This document shows, one piece after another, positions 42,114-49,922 of a DNA stretch of 64,000 nucleotides (position 1 is the stretch's first letter; every line of letters starts with the position of its first letter). Both the position numbers and the translations under genes were made by a program. Where the stretch lies: positions 124,001-188,000 of the forward strand of contig NZ_JBHLWM010000004.1 in NCBI RefSeq assembly GCF_042432815.1, in the 5' to 3' direction. The notes beneath the pieces were generated by a model that had not been told where the DNA came from, ran no database searches, and saw only the letters and a list, made by a program, of their open reading frames with translations. Origin of the DNA: Rhodopseudomonas telluris. GTDB taxonomy: Bacteria > Pseudomonadota > Alphaproteobacteria > Rhizobiales > Xanthobacteraceae.

Positions 42114-42820
42114 CCGCGCTATTGCAGGCCGAGCGGCTCGAGGCGTTCTACGGCGCAAGCCAGATTCTCCACGGCATCGATCTGACCATCGCACGCGGCG
42201 AACAGATCGCGTTGATCGGCCGCAACGGCATGGGCAAGACGACGTTGCTACGCACCTTGATGGGCCTCGTGCCGTCGTGCCGCGGCCAACGATTACTTCA
42301 CGGCGACGATATCGCCGGCGCGCAGCCGGACGCGATCGCGCGCCGCGGCGTCGCGTTGGTGCCGGAAGGCCGCGGCGTGTTCGGCGCGCTCACCGTGGTC
42401 GAGAATCTGATAATGGCCGCGCGCCCCGGCCGCGACGGCCGCGCCACCTGGACGTTGCCGCGCATCTTCGAGCTGTTTCCAAGACTCGCCGAGCGCCGCG
42501 GCCATGGCGGCCATCAGCTGTCCGGCGGCGAGCAGCAGATGCTCACCATCGGCCGCGCGCTGATGACCAACCCTGATCTGCTGCTGATCGACGAAGCCAC
42601 CGAAGGCCTCGCGCCCTTGGTGGCGCAGGAGATCTGGCGCACCCTCGGCGTTATCCGCCGCGAAGGCGTTGCTACCCTTGTGGTCGACAAGGATTTCCGC
42701 AGCCTGTCGGCGATAGCTGATCGCATGGTGCTGTTGGCGAAGGGCGTCGTCGTGTTCGATGGCGCGCCGGCGATGCTGGCCGCACAGCCGGAGTTGCTCG
42801 AGCGACACTTGGGCGTGTAA
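42110..42820 (+). CDS. livF: ABC transporter ATP-binding protein, LivF type
   Basis: The 236-residue ATPase has LEAFYGASQILHGIDLTI at the start, Walker A GRNGMGKTT, LVPEGRGVFGALTVVENL, the signature LSGGEQQML and Walker B LLLIDEATEGLAP. The usual switch His is replaced: the segment reads VVDKDF where most LivF proteins have VEQ(N/H). The start overlaps the livG stop as ATGA. It is the last gene of the transporter operon. Confidence 0.95.
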   Translation: MTALLQAERLEAFYGASQILHGIDLTIARGEQIALIGRNGMGKTTLLRTLMGLVPSCRGQRLLHGDDIAGAQPDAIARRGVALVPEGRGVFGALTVVENLIMAARPGRDGRATWTLPRIFELFPRLAERRGHGGHQLSGGEQQMLTIGRALMTNPDLLLIDEATEGLAPLVAQEIWRTLGVIRREGVATLVVDKDFRSLSAIADRMVLLAKGVVVFDGAPAMLAAQPELLERHLGV

Positions 42821-42830
42821 GCAATTAGTT

Positions 42831-42874
42831 CGTTGTTCCGGGTTCACGCGCTTCGCGCGCGCCCCGGAATGACG
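42831..42874. repeat. Half copy of repeat family A
   Basis: GTTCCGGGTTCACGCGC and GCGCGCCCCGGAATGAC. It lies between the convergent livF and boxR genes. Confidence 0.6.
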
Positions 42875-42879
42875 GCGCA

Positions 42880-43815
42880 CTACACCGCCTCGTCCTTCAA
42901 CCCGAACGCGCACGCATCGCGACACAGCACCGGCGACACCATTGCGATCAGCTTGGCGGCGGCTTCGTCGACCGTCAGATGCGCGGTGTCGAGCACGCCG
43001 GAAGCGCGGGCGTAGAGCGGTTCGCGGCTCTGCAGGATGGTGCGCAGCTCCTGCATCGCGGCGCGGTCGTCGGCCATCGGCCGCAAATCGCCCTGGCCAC
43101 GCACACGCGCCATGTGCTCTTCCGGTTCGGCCTTCAGCCAGATCGTGTAGAACGACGACAGGATTTGATCGAAGGTGATCGCTTCGGAGACGATGCCGCC
43201 GCCGGTCGCCAGAACCATCAGCTCCTTGCGGGCAAGGAGCTGCGTCAGCGCCGCCTGCTCCATGCGGCGAAAGCCTTCCTGGCCGTACAGCGCGATGATC
43301 TCGGCGACCGACAGACCGTTCTGCTGTTCGATTTCCTTGTTGAGCTCGACAAAGGCCCAGCCGATCTTGTCGGCGAGGATGCGGCCGAGTGTGGATTTGC
43401 CGGCGCCGCGTAGCCCGATCAGCGCCACCCCGTGAAACGCATTGGCCCGCCGCGCGCCGGCGCCGAGTCGTCCCATGCCGGACAGCACGTCCTTGGCGTG
43501 CGCGATCTGCACCGGCGTGGCGCGCCGCACCAGATCACGGATCACCGGCCAGTCGATTGCCTGATCACCTGACGGCAGCAGGTCCTCGAGCGGCGTCGCC
43601 AGCGCATCCGACACGCGGCGCAGCAGCATGATCGAGACGTTGCCTTTGCCGCTTTCCAGCTGGGCGATGTAACGCTCGGAAATCCCGGACACTTTCGCCA
43701 GCACCTTGCGCGACATGCCGCGCAGTCCGCGCAGCGTGCGGACGCGCTGGCCGAGCTCCAGAAGGAAGCTGGCGTCGGAATCGGGCGAGTCGGGGGTATC
43801 GGGAAGCGCGCTCAT
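42880..43815 (-). CDS. boxR: BoxR/BzdR-type transcriptional repressor
   Basis: The 311-residue protein joins an XRE helix-turn-helix (about residues 20-80: LGQRVRTLRGLRGMSRKVLAKVSGISERYIAQLESGKGNV) to a shikimate-kinase-like domain with Walker A GLRGAGKS (Lys140) and VLATGGGIV. This architecture defines the BzdR/BoxR regulators of benzoyl-CoA pathways; in characterised members benzoyl-CoA binds the kinase-like domain and releases DNA. The ATG at 43815 (MSALPDTPDSP) is chosen. It is divergent from the benzoate-CoA ligase gene, with operator elements between them. Confidence 0.93.
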   Translation of the reverse strand: MSALPDTPDSPDSDASFLLELGQRVRTLRGLRGMSRKVLAKVSGISERYIAQLESGKGNVSIMLLRRVSDALATPLEDLLPSGDQAIDWPVIRDLVRRATPVQIAHAKDVLSGMGRLGAGARRANAFHGVALIGLRGAGKSTLGRILADKIGWAFVELNKEIEQQNGLSVAEIIALYGQEGFRRMEQAALTQLLARKELMVLATGGGIVSEAITFDQILSSFYTIWLKAEPEEHMARVRGQGDLRPMADDRAAMQELRTILQSREPLYARASGVLDTAHLTVDEAAAKLIAMVSPVLCRDACAFGLKDEAV

Positions 43816-43873
43816 GGGTGCTGAATCATAGTGCCGTGCAGGATTGACAGCAACCCGGTCTGGTGGCTTCCTA

Positions 43874-43907
43874 TGCACTATAATTCTAATGAACTATAAT
43901 TCTAATG
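43874..43907. promoter_or_regulatory. Candidate BoxR operator between boxR and the ligase gene
   Basis: TGCACTATAATTC at 43874-43886 is followed by GAACTATAATTC at 43891-43902. Together they make a direct repeat, ACTATAATTCTAATG, with a 16-base period. Two TATAAT boxes fall within the repeats, so repressor binding would cover the -10 region of the ligase promoter, and could also control boxR on the other strand. Confidence 0.75.
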
Positions 43908-43917
43908 GGAGAACGCC

Positions 43918-43953
43918 ATGAACCTTGGCGGGACCGGGCGATGCACGGGATGA
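43918..43953 (+). CDS. Possible 11-codon leader peptide before the ligase gene
   Basis: An ATG with an excellent GGGAGA site five bases upstream opens the frame MNLGGTGRCTG, which stops in a TGA overlapping an in-frame ATG of the ligase (ATGA at 43950-43953). The best ribosome-binding site in the region thus serves this mini-ORF rather than the ligase itself. It may couple translation, or be chance. Confidence 0.35.
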   Translation: MNLGGTGRCTG

Positions 43954-45494
43954 CCGGGGCTGGGTCGTACAATGCGGTGAGCTGGCTGCTCGACCGCAAT
44001 GTCGCCGAGGGGCGCGGCGACAAGCTCGCCTACACCGACACGGTGTCCGAACTCAGCTATCGGGCGCTGCAGGCACAGACCTGCCGCGCCGCGAACCTGC
44101 TCCGCCGGCTCGGAGTCCGCCGCGAAGAGCGCGTGGCGATGATCATGCTGGACACGATCGACTTCCCGGTCGTGTTCCTCGGCGCCATCCGCGCCGGCGT
44201 GGTGCCGGTGCCGCTCAACACGCTGCTGACGTCCGAGCAGTACGCCTATGTGCTGGCCGACTGCCGCGCGCGCGTTCTGTTTGTCTCCGAGGCGCTCTAC
44301 CCGGTGGTGAAGGACATCCTGGCCGGCCTGCCGGACCTCGCGCATGTCGTGGTCTCGGGCAACGATGCGCATGGCCATCTCAAGCTGGCCGACGAACTGG
44401 CGCGTGAGAGCGACAGCTTCGAGACGGCGCGCACCCATGCCGAGGAGCCTGCGTTCTGGCTGTACTCATCAGGCTCAACCGGCATGCCCAAGGGCGTCCG
44501 CCATCTGCACGCTAACCTCGCCGCGACCGCCGAGACTTACGCCAAGCAGGTGCTCGGAATCCGCGAGGACGACGTGGTGCTGTCAGCGGCTAAATTGTTC
44601 TTCGCTTATGGGCTCGGCAATTCGCTGACCTTCCCGCTGTCGGTCGGCGCCACCACGGTGCTGAACGCCGAGCGGCCGACGCCGGCGGTGATCTACCGGC
44701 TGATGCAGCGCTACAATCCGACGATCTTCTGCGGCGTGCCGACGCTGTTCGCCGCGATGCTGAACGACCCGGCGCTGAAGAGCGAGAGCGCGGGCAGTCG
44801 CCTGCGGGTTTGTACGTCGGCCGGCGAGGCGTTGCCGGAATCCGTCGGGCTCGCCTGGAAGGCGCGGTTCGGCGCCGACATTTTGGACGGCGTCGGCTCG
44901 ACCGAGTTGCTGCACATCTTCCTGTCGAACGCGCCGGGCGACATTCAGTACGGCACGTCGGGCCGTCCGGTCCCCGGCTACAAGGTGCGGCTGGTCAATG
45001 AAGCCGGCGCCGACGTTGCCGATGGCGAAGTCGGCGAGCTGCTGGTTGATGCGCCGTCCGCCGGCGAGGGCTACTGGAATCAGCGCAGCAAGAGCCGCGC
45101 GACCTTCGAGGGCAATTGGACCCGTACCGGTGACAAGTACATCCGCGATGCCAGCGGCCGCTACACCTTCTGCGGCCGCGCCGACGACATGTTCAAGGTG
45201 TCGGGCATCTGGGTGTCGCCGTTCGAGGTCGAAAGCGCGCTGATCACGCATCCCGCGGTGCTCGAAGCCGCGGTGGTGCCGGATGCCGATTTCGACGGCC
45301 TGCTGAAGCCGCGCGCTTACGTGGTGCTACGCGAAGGCTTCGCTGCCGACGGTCTGTTCGAGCAGCTCAAGGACCACGTCAAGCAGAAGGTCGGGCCGTG
45401 GAAATATCCGCGCTGGATCGAGGTCGTGCAAAGCCTGCCGAAGACCGCCACCGGCAAGATCCAGCGCTTCAAGCTGCGCGAGGGCGGGCAGTGA
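43950..45494 (+). CDS. bclA: Benzoate-CoA ligase
   Basis: The roughly 514-residue AMP-forming ligase has YSSGSTGMPKGV (phosphate loop), FAYGLGNSLTFPL, CGVPTLFAAML, GVGSTELLHIF, the hinge TGDKYIRDASGRYTFCGRADDMFKVSGIWVSP and the catalytic Lys in KTATGKIQRFK. HIFLSN and GNSLTFP are typical of the benzoate-CoA ligase branch. It makes benzoyl-CoA from benzoate, ATP and CoA, the first step of the box pathway and the producer of the BoxR effector. Starts at 43941 and 43950 are both possible; 43950 overlaps the leader stop. Confidence 0.92.
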   Translation: MTGAGSYNAVSWLLDRNVAEGRGDKLAYTDTVSELSYRALQAQTCRAANLLRRLGVRREERVAMIMLDTIDFPVVFLGAIRAGVVPVPLNTLLTSEQYAYVLADCRARVLFVSEALYPVVKDILAGLPDLAHVVVSGNDAHGHLKLADELARESDSFETARTHAEEPAFWLYSSGSTGMPKGVRHLHANLAATAETYAKQVLGIREDDVVLSAAKLFFAYGLGNSLTFPLSVGATTVLNAERPTPAVIYRLMQRYNPTIFCGVPTLFAAMLNDPALKSESAGSRLRVCTSAGEALPESVGLAWKARFGADILDGVGSTELLHIFLSNAPGDIQYGTSGRPVPGYKVRLVNEAGADVADGEVGELLVDAPSAGEGYWNQRSKSRATFEGNWTRTGDKYIRDASGRYTFCGRADDMFKVSGIWVSPFEVESALITHPAVLEAAVVPDADFDGLLKPRAYVVLREGFAADGLFEQLKDHVKQKVGPWKYPRWIEVVQSLPKTATGKIQRFKLREGGQ

Positions 45495-45523
45495 GATTGA
45501 TGGGCAGCGTCGCCCATCCGCGA

Positions 45524-45642
45524 GTCGTCCCCGCGCAGGCGGGGATCCATACGCCGCAGCATCTCGATTGAAGCCGGGCGACAGAGGCCTTCCTTCACTT
45601 GAGGGGCCAGGGGTTATGGGTCCCCGCCTGCGCGGGGACGAC
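45524..45642. repeat. Palindromic intergenic repeat, family E variant
   Basis: GTCGTCCCCGCGCAGGCGGG pairs with CCCGCCTGCGCGGGGACGAC, with GGATCCATA and TTATGGGTCC inside. It lies between the ligase and hydrolase genes. Confidence 0.75.
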
Positions 45643-45719
45643 TTGTTGCGGATGTCGTGGCTGAACGTTGAGGCAGATGCGATCGCCTTCCCGGCGGGAA
45701 GGAAAACAGGACAGTGCCA

Positions 45720-46538
45720 ATGACTTCCCTTCCATCCGCCGGCCATCTCGCCATCGGCGATCACCAGCTCGAATATCGCATGATCGGCCCGTCGCCGGCG
45801 GAGGCGCCGACGCTGGTGCTGCTGCACGAGGGCCTCGGCTGCGTCGGGTTGTGGGGCGATTTTCCCGACAGGCTGGCGGCCGCGACTGGTGCCGGCGTGT
45901 TCGTGTATTCGCGCGCCGGCTATGGCCAATCGAGTCCGGCCAGGCTGCCGCGTGCGGCCGATTACATGCATCGCGAGGCGCTCGATGTTCTCCCGCTGGT
46001 GCTCGACGCGATCGGGTTTTGCCGCGGTCTGCTCGTCGGCCATTCCGACGGCGCGTCGGTCGCGGCGATCTACGCGGGCGGCGTTCCGGACCATCGGATT
46101 CGCGGCGTCACGCTGATGGCGCCGCATTTCGTCGTCGAGGATGTCTCGGTCCAATCGATCGCCGAGATCAAGACCACCTACGAGACCACCGAACTACGTG
46201 CGAAGCTCGCGCGTTGGCACAAGGACGTCGACAATGCCTTCCGCGGCTGGAACGACGTCTGGCTCGATCCGGCATTCCGGTCCTGGGATATTGCTGATCA
46301 CCTCGCTTACATCCGCGTGCCGGTGCAGATCGTGCAGGGCACCGGCGATCAGTACGGCACGCTGCGGCAGATCGCGATCGCCAAAGCCGAGTGCTACTGC
46401 CCGGTCGAAACGGTGATCCTCCCGAACACCGGACATGCCCCGCACCGCGAGGCGGCGGAGGCGACGCTTCGGGCGGTGGCGGACTTCGCCGATCGCTTGC
46501 TGCAAGGGCACGGCGAGGCCACGACCATCGACTTGTAG
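45720..46538 (+). CDS. Alpha/beta hydrolase of the benzoate cluster
   Basis: The 272-residue protein has an alpha/beta-hydrolase fold: LVLLHEGLGCVGLWGDFP (oxyanion region), nucleophile elbow VGHSDGAS, a likely acid in VQIVQGTGDQYGT and the catalytic His in PNTGHAPHREA. Hydrolases of this type recur in box clusters and are thought to clear a lactone or CoA-ester side product, but the substrate is unproven. The ATG at 45720 is chosen over a GTG six bases earlier; an AGGACAG site precedes it. It is likely co-transcribed with the ligase, with boxC having its own promoter. Confidence 0.85.
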   Translation: MTSLPSAGHLAIGDHQLEYRMIGPSPAEAPTLVLLHEGLGCVGLWGDFPDRLAAATGAGVFVYSRAGYGQSSPARLPRAADYMHREALDVLPLVLDAIGFCRGLLVGHSDGASVAAIYAGGVPDHRIRGVTLMAPHFVVEDVSVQSIAEIKTTYETTELRAKLARWHKDVDNAFRGWNDVWLDPAFRSWDIADHLAYIRVPVQIVQGTGDQYGTLRQIAIAKAECYCPVETVILPNTGHAPHREAAEATLRAVADFADRLLQGHGEATTIDL

Positions 46539-46591
46539 GCTGCAAGAAAATGCATATTGGTGCTGGTTGTGACTGGACGACTGCAGTATTA

Positions 46592-46604
46592 TGCATTATA
46601 ATTC
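46592..46604 (+). promoter_or_regulatory. Candidate BoxR operator of boxC
   Basis: TGCATTATAATTC, 29 bases before the boxC ATG, matches the elements at 37616 and 43874 at 12 of 13 positions. Just upstream, TGCAGTATTATGCA forms a partly overlapping half-palindrome. TATAAT at 46597-46602 could be the -10 box. Confidence 0.7.
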
Positions 46605-46632
46605 ATATCAACCAAGTCTAGGGAGGAGCCGC

Positions 46633-48321
46633 ATGGCCGCGGAGGATCGCGTTCTCGCGAATGGGGCGAGCCGGATCGATTTTCAGACCGATCCGTCGCG
46701 CTATCGGCACTGGAAGCTGGCGGTCGACGGCGAGGTCGCGACCCTCACCATGGATGTCGATGAGAATGGCGGGCTGTTCGAGGGCTACCAGCTCAAGCTG
46801 AATTCCTACGACCTTGGCGTCGATATCGAACTCGCCGATGCGATGCAGCGGCTGCGCTTCGAGCATCCGTCCGTGAAGGTGATCGTGCTGCGCTCGGGCA
46901 AGAACCGCGTGTTCTGCGCTGGCGCCAATATCCGCATGCTGGCCGGCGCCACGCATGCCCACAAAGTCAACTTCTGTAAATTCACCAACGAGACCCGCAA
47001 CGGCTTCGAGGACTCCTCCGAGTTCTCCGGCCAGCGCAGCATCGCGGTGATCAACGGCACCGCGGCCGGCGGCGGCTACGAGCTGGCGCTCGCCGCCGAT
47101 CAGATCATCATGGCGGATGACGGCGCCGCCGCGGTGGCTCTGCCGGAAGTGCCGCTGCTCGCGGTGCTGCCCGGCACCGGCGGGCTGACGCGCGTCGTCG
47201 ACAAGCGCAAGGTGCGGCGCGACCGCGCCGACTTCTTCTGTACCATCGAGGAAGGCATCAAGGGCAAGCGTGCCGTGCAGTGGCGCTTGGTCGATGAGAT
47301 CGCGCCGAACAGCAAGCTCGAGGCCAAGATCGCCGAGCGCGTGCAGGCGCTCGCCGCGTCGTCGCCGCGCAACGCTTCCGGCCCTGGCATCACGCTGACG
47401 CCGCTGACGCGCAGCTTCGACGAGTCCGGCGTGCGCTACCAATTCGTTAGCGTCGATCTCGACCGCGACGCGCGTATCGCCACGATCTCGATCTCCGGTC
47501 CGGATGTAGCGCCGCCGACCGATATCGACGGGTTGATCGCGCAGGGCGCGGCGTATTGGCCGCTGCAGGTCGCGCGCGAACTCGACGATGCGATCCTGCA
47601 TCTGCGGATCAACGAACTCGGCATCGCCATGCTGGTGTTCAAGTCGCATGGCGACAGCGCGCAGGTGCTGGCACACGACGCGTTCCTCGACGCCCACAAG
47701 GCGCACTGGCTGGTCAATGAAATCCGGCATTACTGGAAGCGCGTGCTGAAGCGCGTCGACGTCACCTCGAGGACGCTGGTGACGCTGGTCGAGCCCGGCT
47801 CCTGCTTCGCCGGCACGCTGGCCGAACTCGTGTTCGCCGCCGACCGTTCCTACATGCTGATCGGCACCCGCGAGGGCGACAACCGTCCGGCGCCAACGCT
47901 GACGCTGAGCGCGATGAATTTCGGCCCGTATCCGATGAGCCACGGGCTGACGCGGCTGCAGTCGCGCTTCCAGGCCGATCCCGACGAGCTCAAGCAGGCC
48001 GAGGCGAAGATCGGCGAGCCGCTCGATGCGGAAACCGCCGACGAACTCGGCCTCGTCACCTTCGCGCTCGACGATATCGATTGGGACGACGAGGTCCGCG
48101 TGTTTCTCGAAGAGCGCGCCTCGTTCTCGCCCGACAGCCTCACAGGCATGGAAGCCAATCTGCGCTTCGTCGGCCCGGAGACGATGGAGTCCAAGATCTT
48201 CTCGCGCCTCACCGCGTGGCAGAACTGGATCTTCCAGCGCCCCAACGCCGTCGGCGAAGACGGCGCCCTGCGCCGCTACGGCACCGGCCAGAAAGCGCAA
48301 TACGACATGACGCGAGTCTAA
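46633..48321 (+). CDS. boxC: 2,3-epoxybenzoyl-CoA dihydrolase BoxC
   Basis: The 562-residue protein contains two crotonase-fold halves. The first has VIVLRSGKNRVFCAGANIRMLAG and INGTAAGGGYELALAADQIIM, the enoyl-CoA hydratase signature; the second has VEPGSCFAGTLAELVFAADRSYMLIG. Length and layout match BoxC. It opens the epoxide ring of 2,3-epoxybenzoyl-CoA with two waters, giving 3,4-dehydroadipyl-CoA semialdehyde and formate. The ATG at 46633 has a strong GGGAGGAG site. boxB follows after a repeat-filled gap of about 125 bases. Confidence 0.96.
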   Translation: MAAEDRVLANGASRIDFQTDPSRYRHWKLAVDGEVATLTMDVDENGGLFEGYQLKLNSYDLGVDIELADAMQRLRFEHPSVKVIVLRSGKNRVFCAGANIRMLAGATHAHKVNFCKFTNETRNGFEDSSEFSGQRSIAVINGTAAGGGYELALAADQIIMADDGAAAVALPEVPLLAVLPGTGGLTRVVDKRKVRRDRADFFCTIEEGIKGKRAVQWRLVDEIAPNSKLEAKIAERVQALAASSPRNASGPGITLTPLTRSFDESGVRYQFVSVDLDRDARIATISISGPDVAPPTDIDGLIAQGAAYWPLQVARELDDAILHLRINELGIAMLVFKSHGDSAQVLAHDAFLDAHKAHWLVNEIRHYWKRVLKRVDVTSRTLVTLVEPGSCFAGTLAELVFAADRSYMLIGTREGDNRPAPTLTLSAMNFGPYPMSHGLTRLQSRFQADPDELKQAEAKIGEPLDAETADELGLVTFALDDIDWDDEVRVFLEERASFSPDSLTGMEANLRFVGPETMESKIFSRLTAWQNWIFQRPNAVGEDGALRRYGTGQKAQYDMTRV

Positions 48322-48329
48322 GCCTTTCC

Positions 48330-48411
48330 GTCATTGCGAGCGCAGCGAAGCAATCCAGACGCATTGCACTGAGTCGCTGGATTGCTTCGTCGCTTCGCTC
48401 CTCGCAATGAC
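48330..48411. repeat. Palindromic intergenic repeat, family B
   Basis: GTCATTGCGAGCGCAGCGAA...TTCGTCGCTTCGCTCCTCGCAATGAC, with CAATCCAG and CTGGATTG inside; second copy of the element at 5737-5816. It lies between boxC and boxB. Confidence 0.85.
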
Positions 48412-48446
48412 GCCGACAATTTTCACGAATAAACCGGGAGCCGCCC

Positions 48447-49898
48447 ATGAACATGAACATCATGAACGTCGACTACTCGACCAAGATTCCCAACAATGTC
48501 GACCTCGCCTCCGACCGTCAGGTGCTCAAGGCGCTGGAGGGCTGGCATCCGGGCTACATCGACTGGTGGAACGACATGGGGCCGGAGGGCTTCCAGGAGA
48601 AGCTCGTGTACTTGCGCACGGCCTATTCGGTCGATCCGCGCGGCTGGGCCAAGTTCGACTACGTCAAGATGCCGGATTATCGCTGGGGCGTGCTGCTGGC
48701 GCCGCAGGAGGAGAACCGCAAGATTCCGTTCGGCGAGCATTACGGCGAGCCGGCCTGGCAGGAAGTCCCCGGCGAATATCGCGCGATGCTGCGCCGGCTG
48801 ATCGTGATCCAGGGCGACACCGAGCCGGCCTCGGTGGAGCAGCAGCGCCATCTCGGCAAGACCGCGCCGTCGCTCTACGACATGCGCAACCTGTTCCAGG
48901 TCAATGTCGAGGAAGGCCGCCATCTGTGGGCGATGGTGTATCTGCTGCAGAAGTACTTCGGCCGCGACGGCCGCGAGGAGGCCGACGATCTCTTGCGCCG
49001 CCGCTCCGGTGACGCCGATGCGCCGCGCATGCTCGGTGCCTTCAACGAGGCGACGCCGGACTGGCTTTCGTTCTTCATGTTCACCTACTTCACCGATCGC
49101 GACGGCAAGATGCAGCTGCACTCGCTGGCCCAGTCGGGCTTCGATCCGTTGTCGCGCACCTGCCGCTTCATGCTGACCGAGGAAGCCCACCATATGTTCG
49201 TCGGCGAGACCGGCATCACCCGCGTCATCCAGCGCACCTGCGACGCGATGCGCGAAGCCGGCATCACCGATCCGACCGACATTGCGAAAGTTCGCGCGCT
49301 CGGGGTCATCGATCTGCCGACGATCCAGAAAAAACTGAATTTGCACTACACGCTGTCGCTCGATCTGTTCGGCTCGGAAGTCTCGACCAACGCCGCCAAT
49401 GCCTTCAACTTCGGAATCAAGGGCCGCTATCACGAGACCCAGATCGACGACGATCATCAGCTCAAGAATTCGACCTATCCGGTGCTGAAGCTGGTCGACG
49501 GCGTCATCAAGCGGGTCGACGAACCGGCGCTGACGGCGCTCAACATGCGGCTGCGCGACGACTACTCGCAGGATTGCGTCAAGGGCCTGCTGCGCTGGAA
49601 CAAGGTGATCACGACCGCCGGCTACGACTACAAGCTGGCGCTGCCGCACGTCGCCTTCCACCGCGCCATCGGCGAGTTCAAGGACGTCCATGCGACGCCC
49701 GAGGGCATCCTGATCGACGGCGTGACCTGGGCCAAGCGCAAGGACGACTGGCTGCCGTCGACCGACGACGGCGACTTCATCTCGTCGCTGATGCAGCCGG
49801 TCAGCGAGCCGGGCGAATACGCCCCGTGGATCTCGCCGCCCAAGGTCGGCATCGACAACAAGCCGGGTGACTTCGAATACGTGAAAATCGAGTCGTAA
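48447..49898 (+). CDS. boxB: Benzoyl-CoA 2,3-epoxidase subunit BoxB
   Basis: The 483-residue protein is the di-iron oxygenase of the pathway. Candidate iron ligands are Glu126 (GDTEPAS), Glu155 or 156 with His159 (NVEEGRH), Asp217 or 219 (FTDRDG) and Glu245 or 246 with His248 or 249 (TEEAHHM), matching the known BoxB ligand spacing. It epoxidises benzoyl-CoA at carbons 2 and 3 using electrons from the reductase BoxA. No boxA is present in the window, upstream or downstream; the next gene is on the other strand. Confidence 0.96.
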   Translation: MNMNIMNVDYSTKIPNNVDLASDRQVLKALEGWHPGYIDWWNDMGPEGFQEKLVYLRTAYSVDPRGWAKFDYVKMPDYRWGVLLAPQEENRKIPFGEHYGEPAWQEVPGEYRAMLRRLIVIQGDTEPASVEQQRHLGKTAPSLYDMRNLFQVNVEEGRHLWAMVYLLQKYFGRDGREEADDLLRRRSGDADAPRMLGAFNEATPDWLSFFMFTYFTDRDGKMQLHSLAQSGFDPLSRTCRFMLTEEAHHMFVGETGITRVIQRTCDAMREAGITDPTDIAKVRALGVIDLPTIQKKLNLHYTLSLDLFGSEVSTNAANAFNFGIKGRYHETQIDDDHQLKNSTYPVLKLVDGVIKRVDEPALTALNMRLRDDYSQDCVKGLLRWNKVITTAGYDYKLALPHVAFHRAIGEFKDVHATPEGILIDGVTWAKRKDDWLPSTDDGDFISSLMQPVSEPGEYAPWISPPKVGIDNKPGDFEYVKIES

Positions 49899-49922
49899 GG
49901 TTCTCCCGGGCGCCTGAACGTC

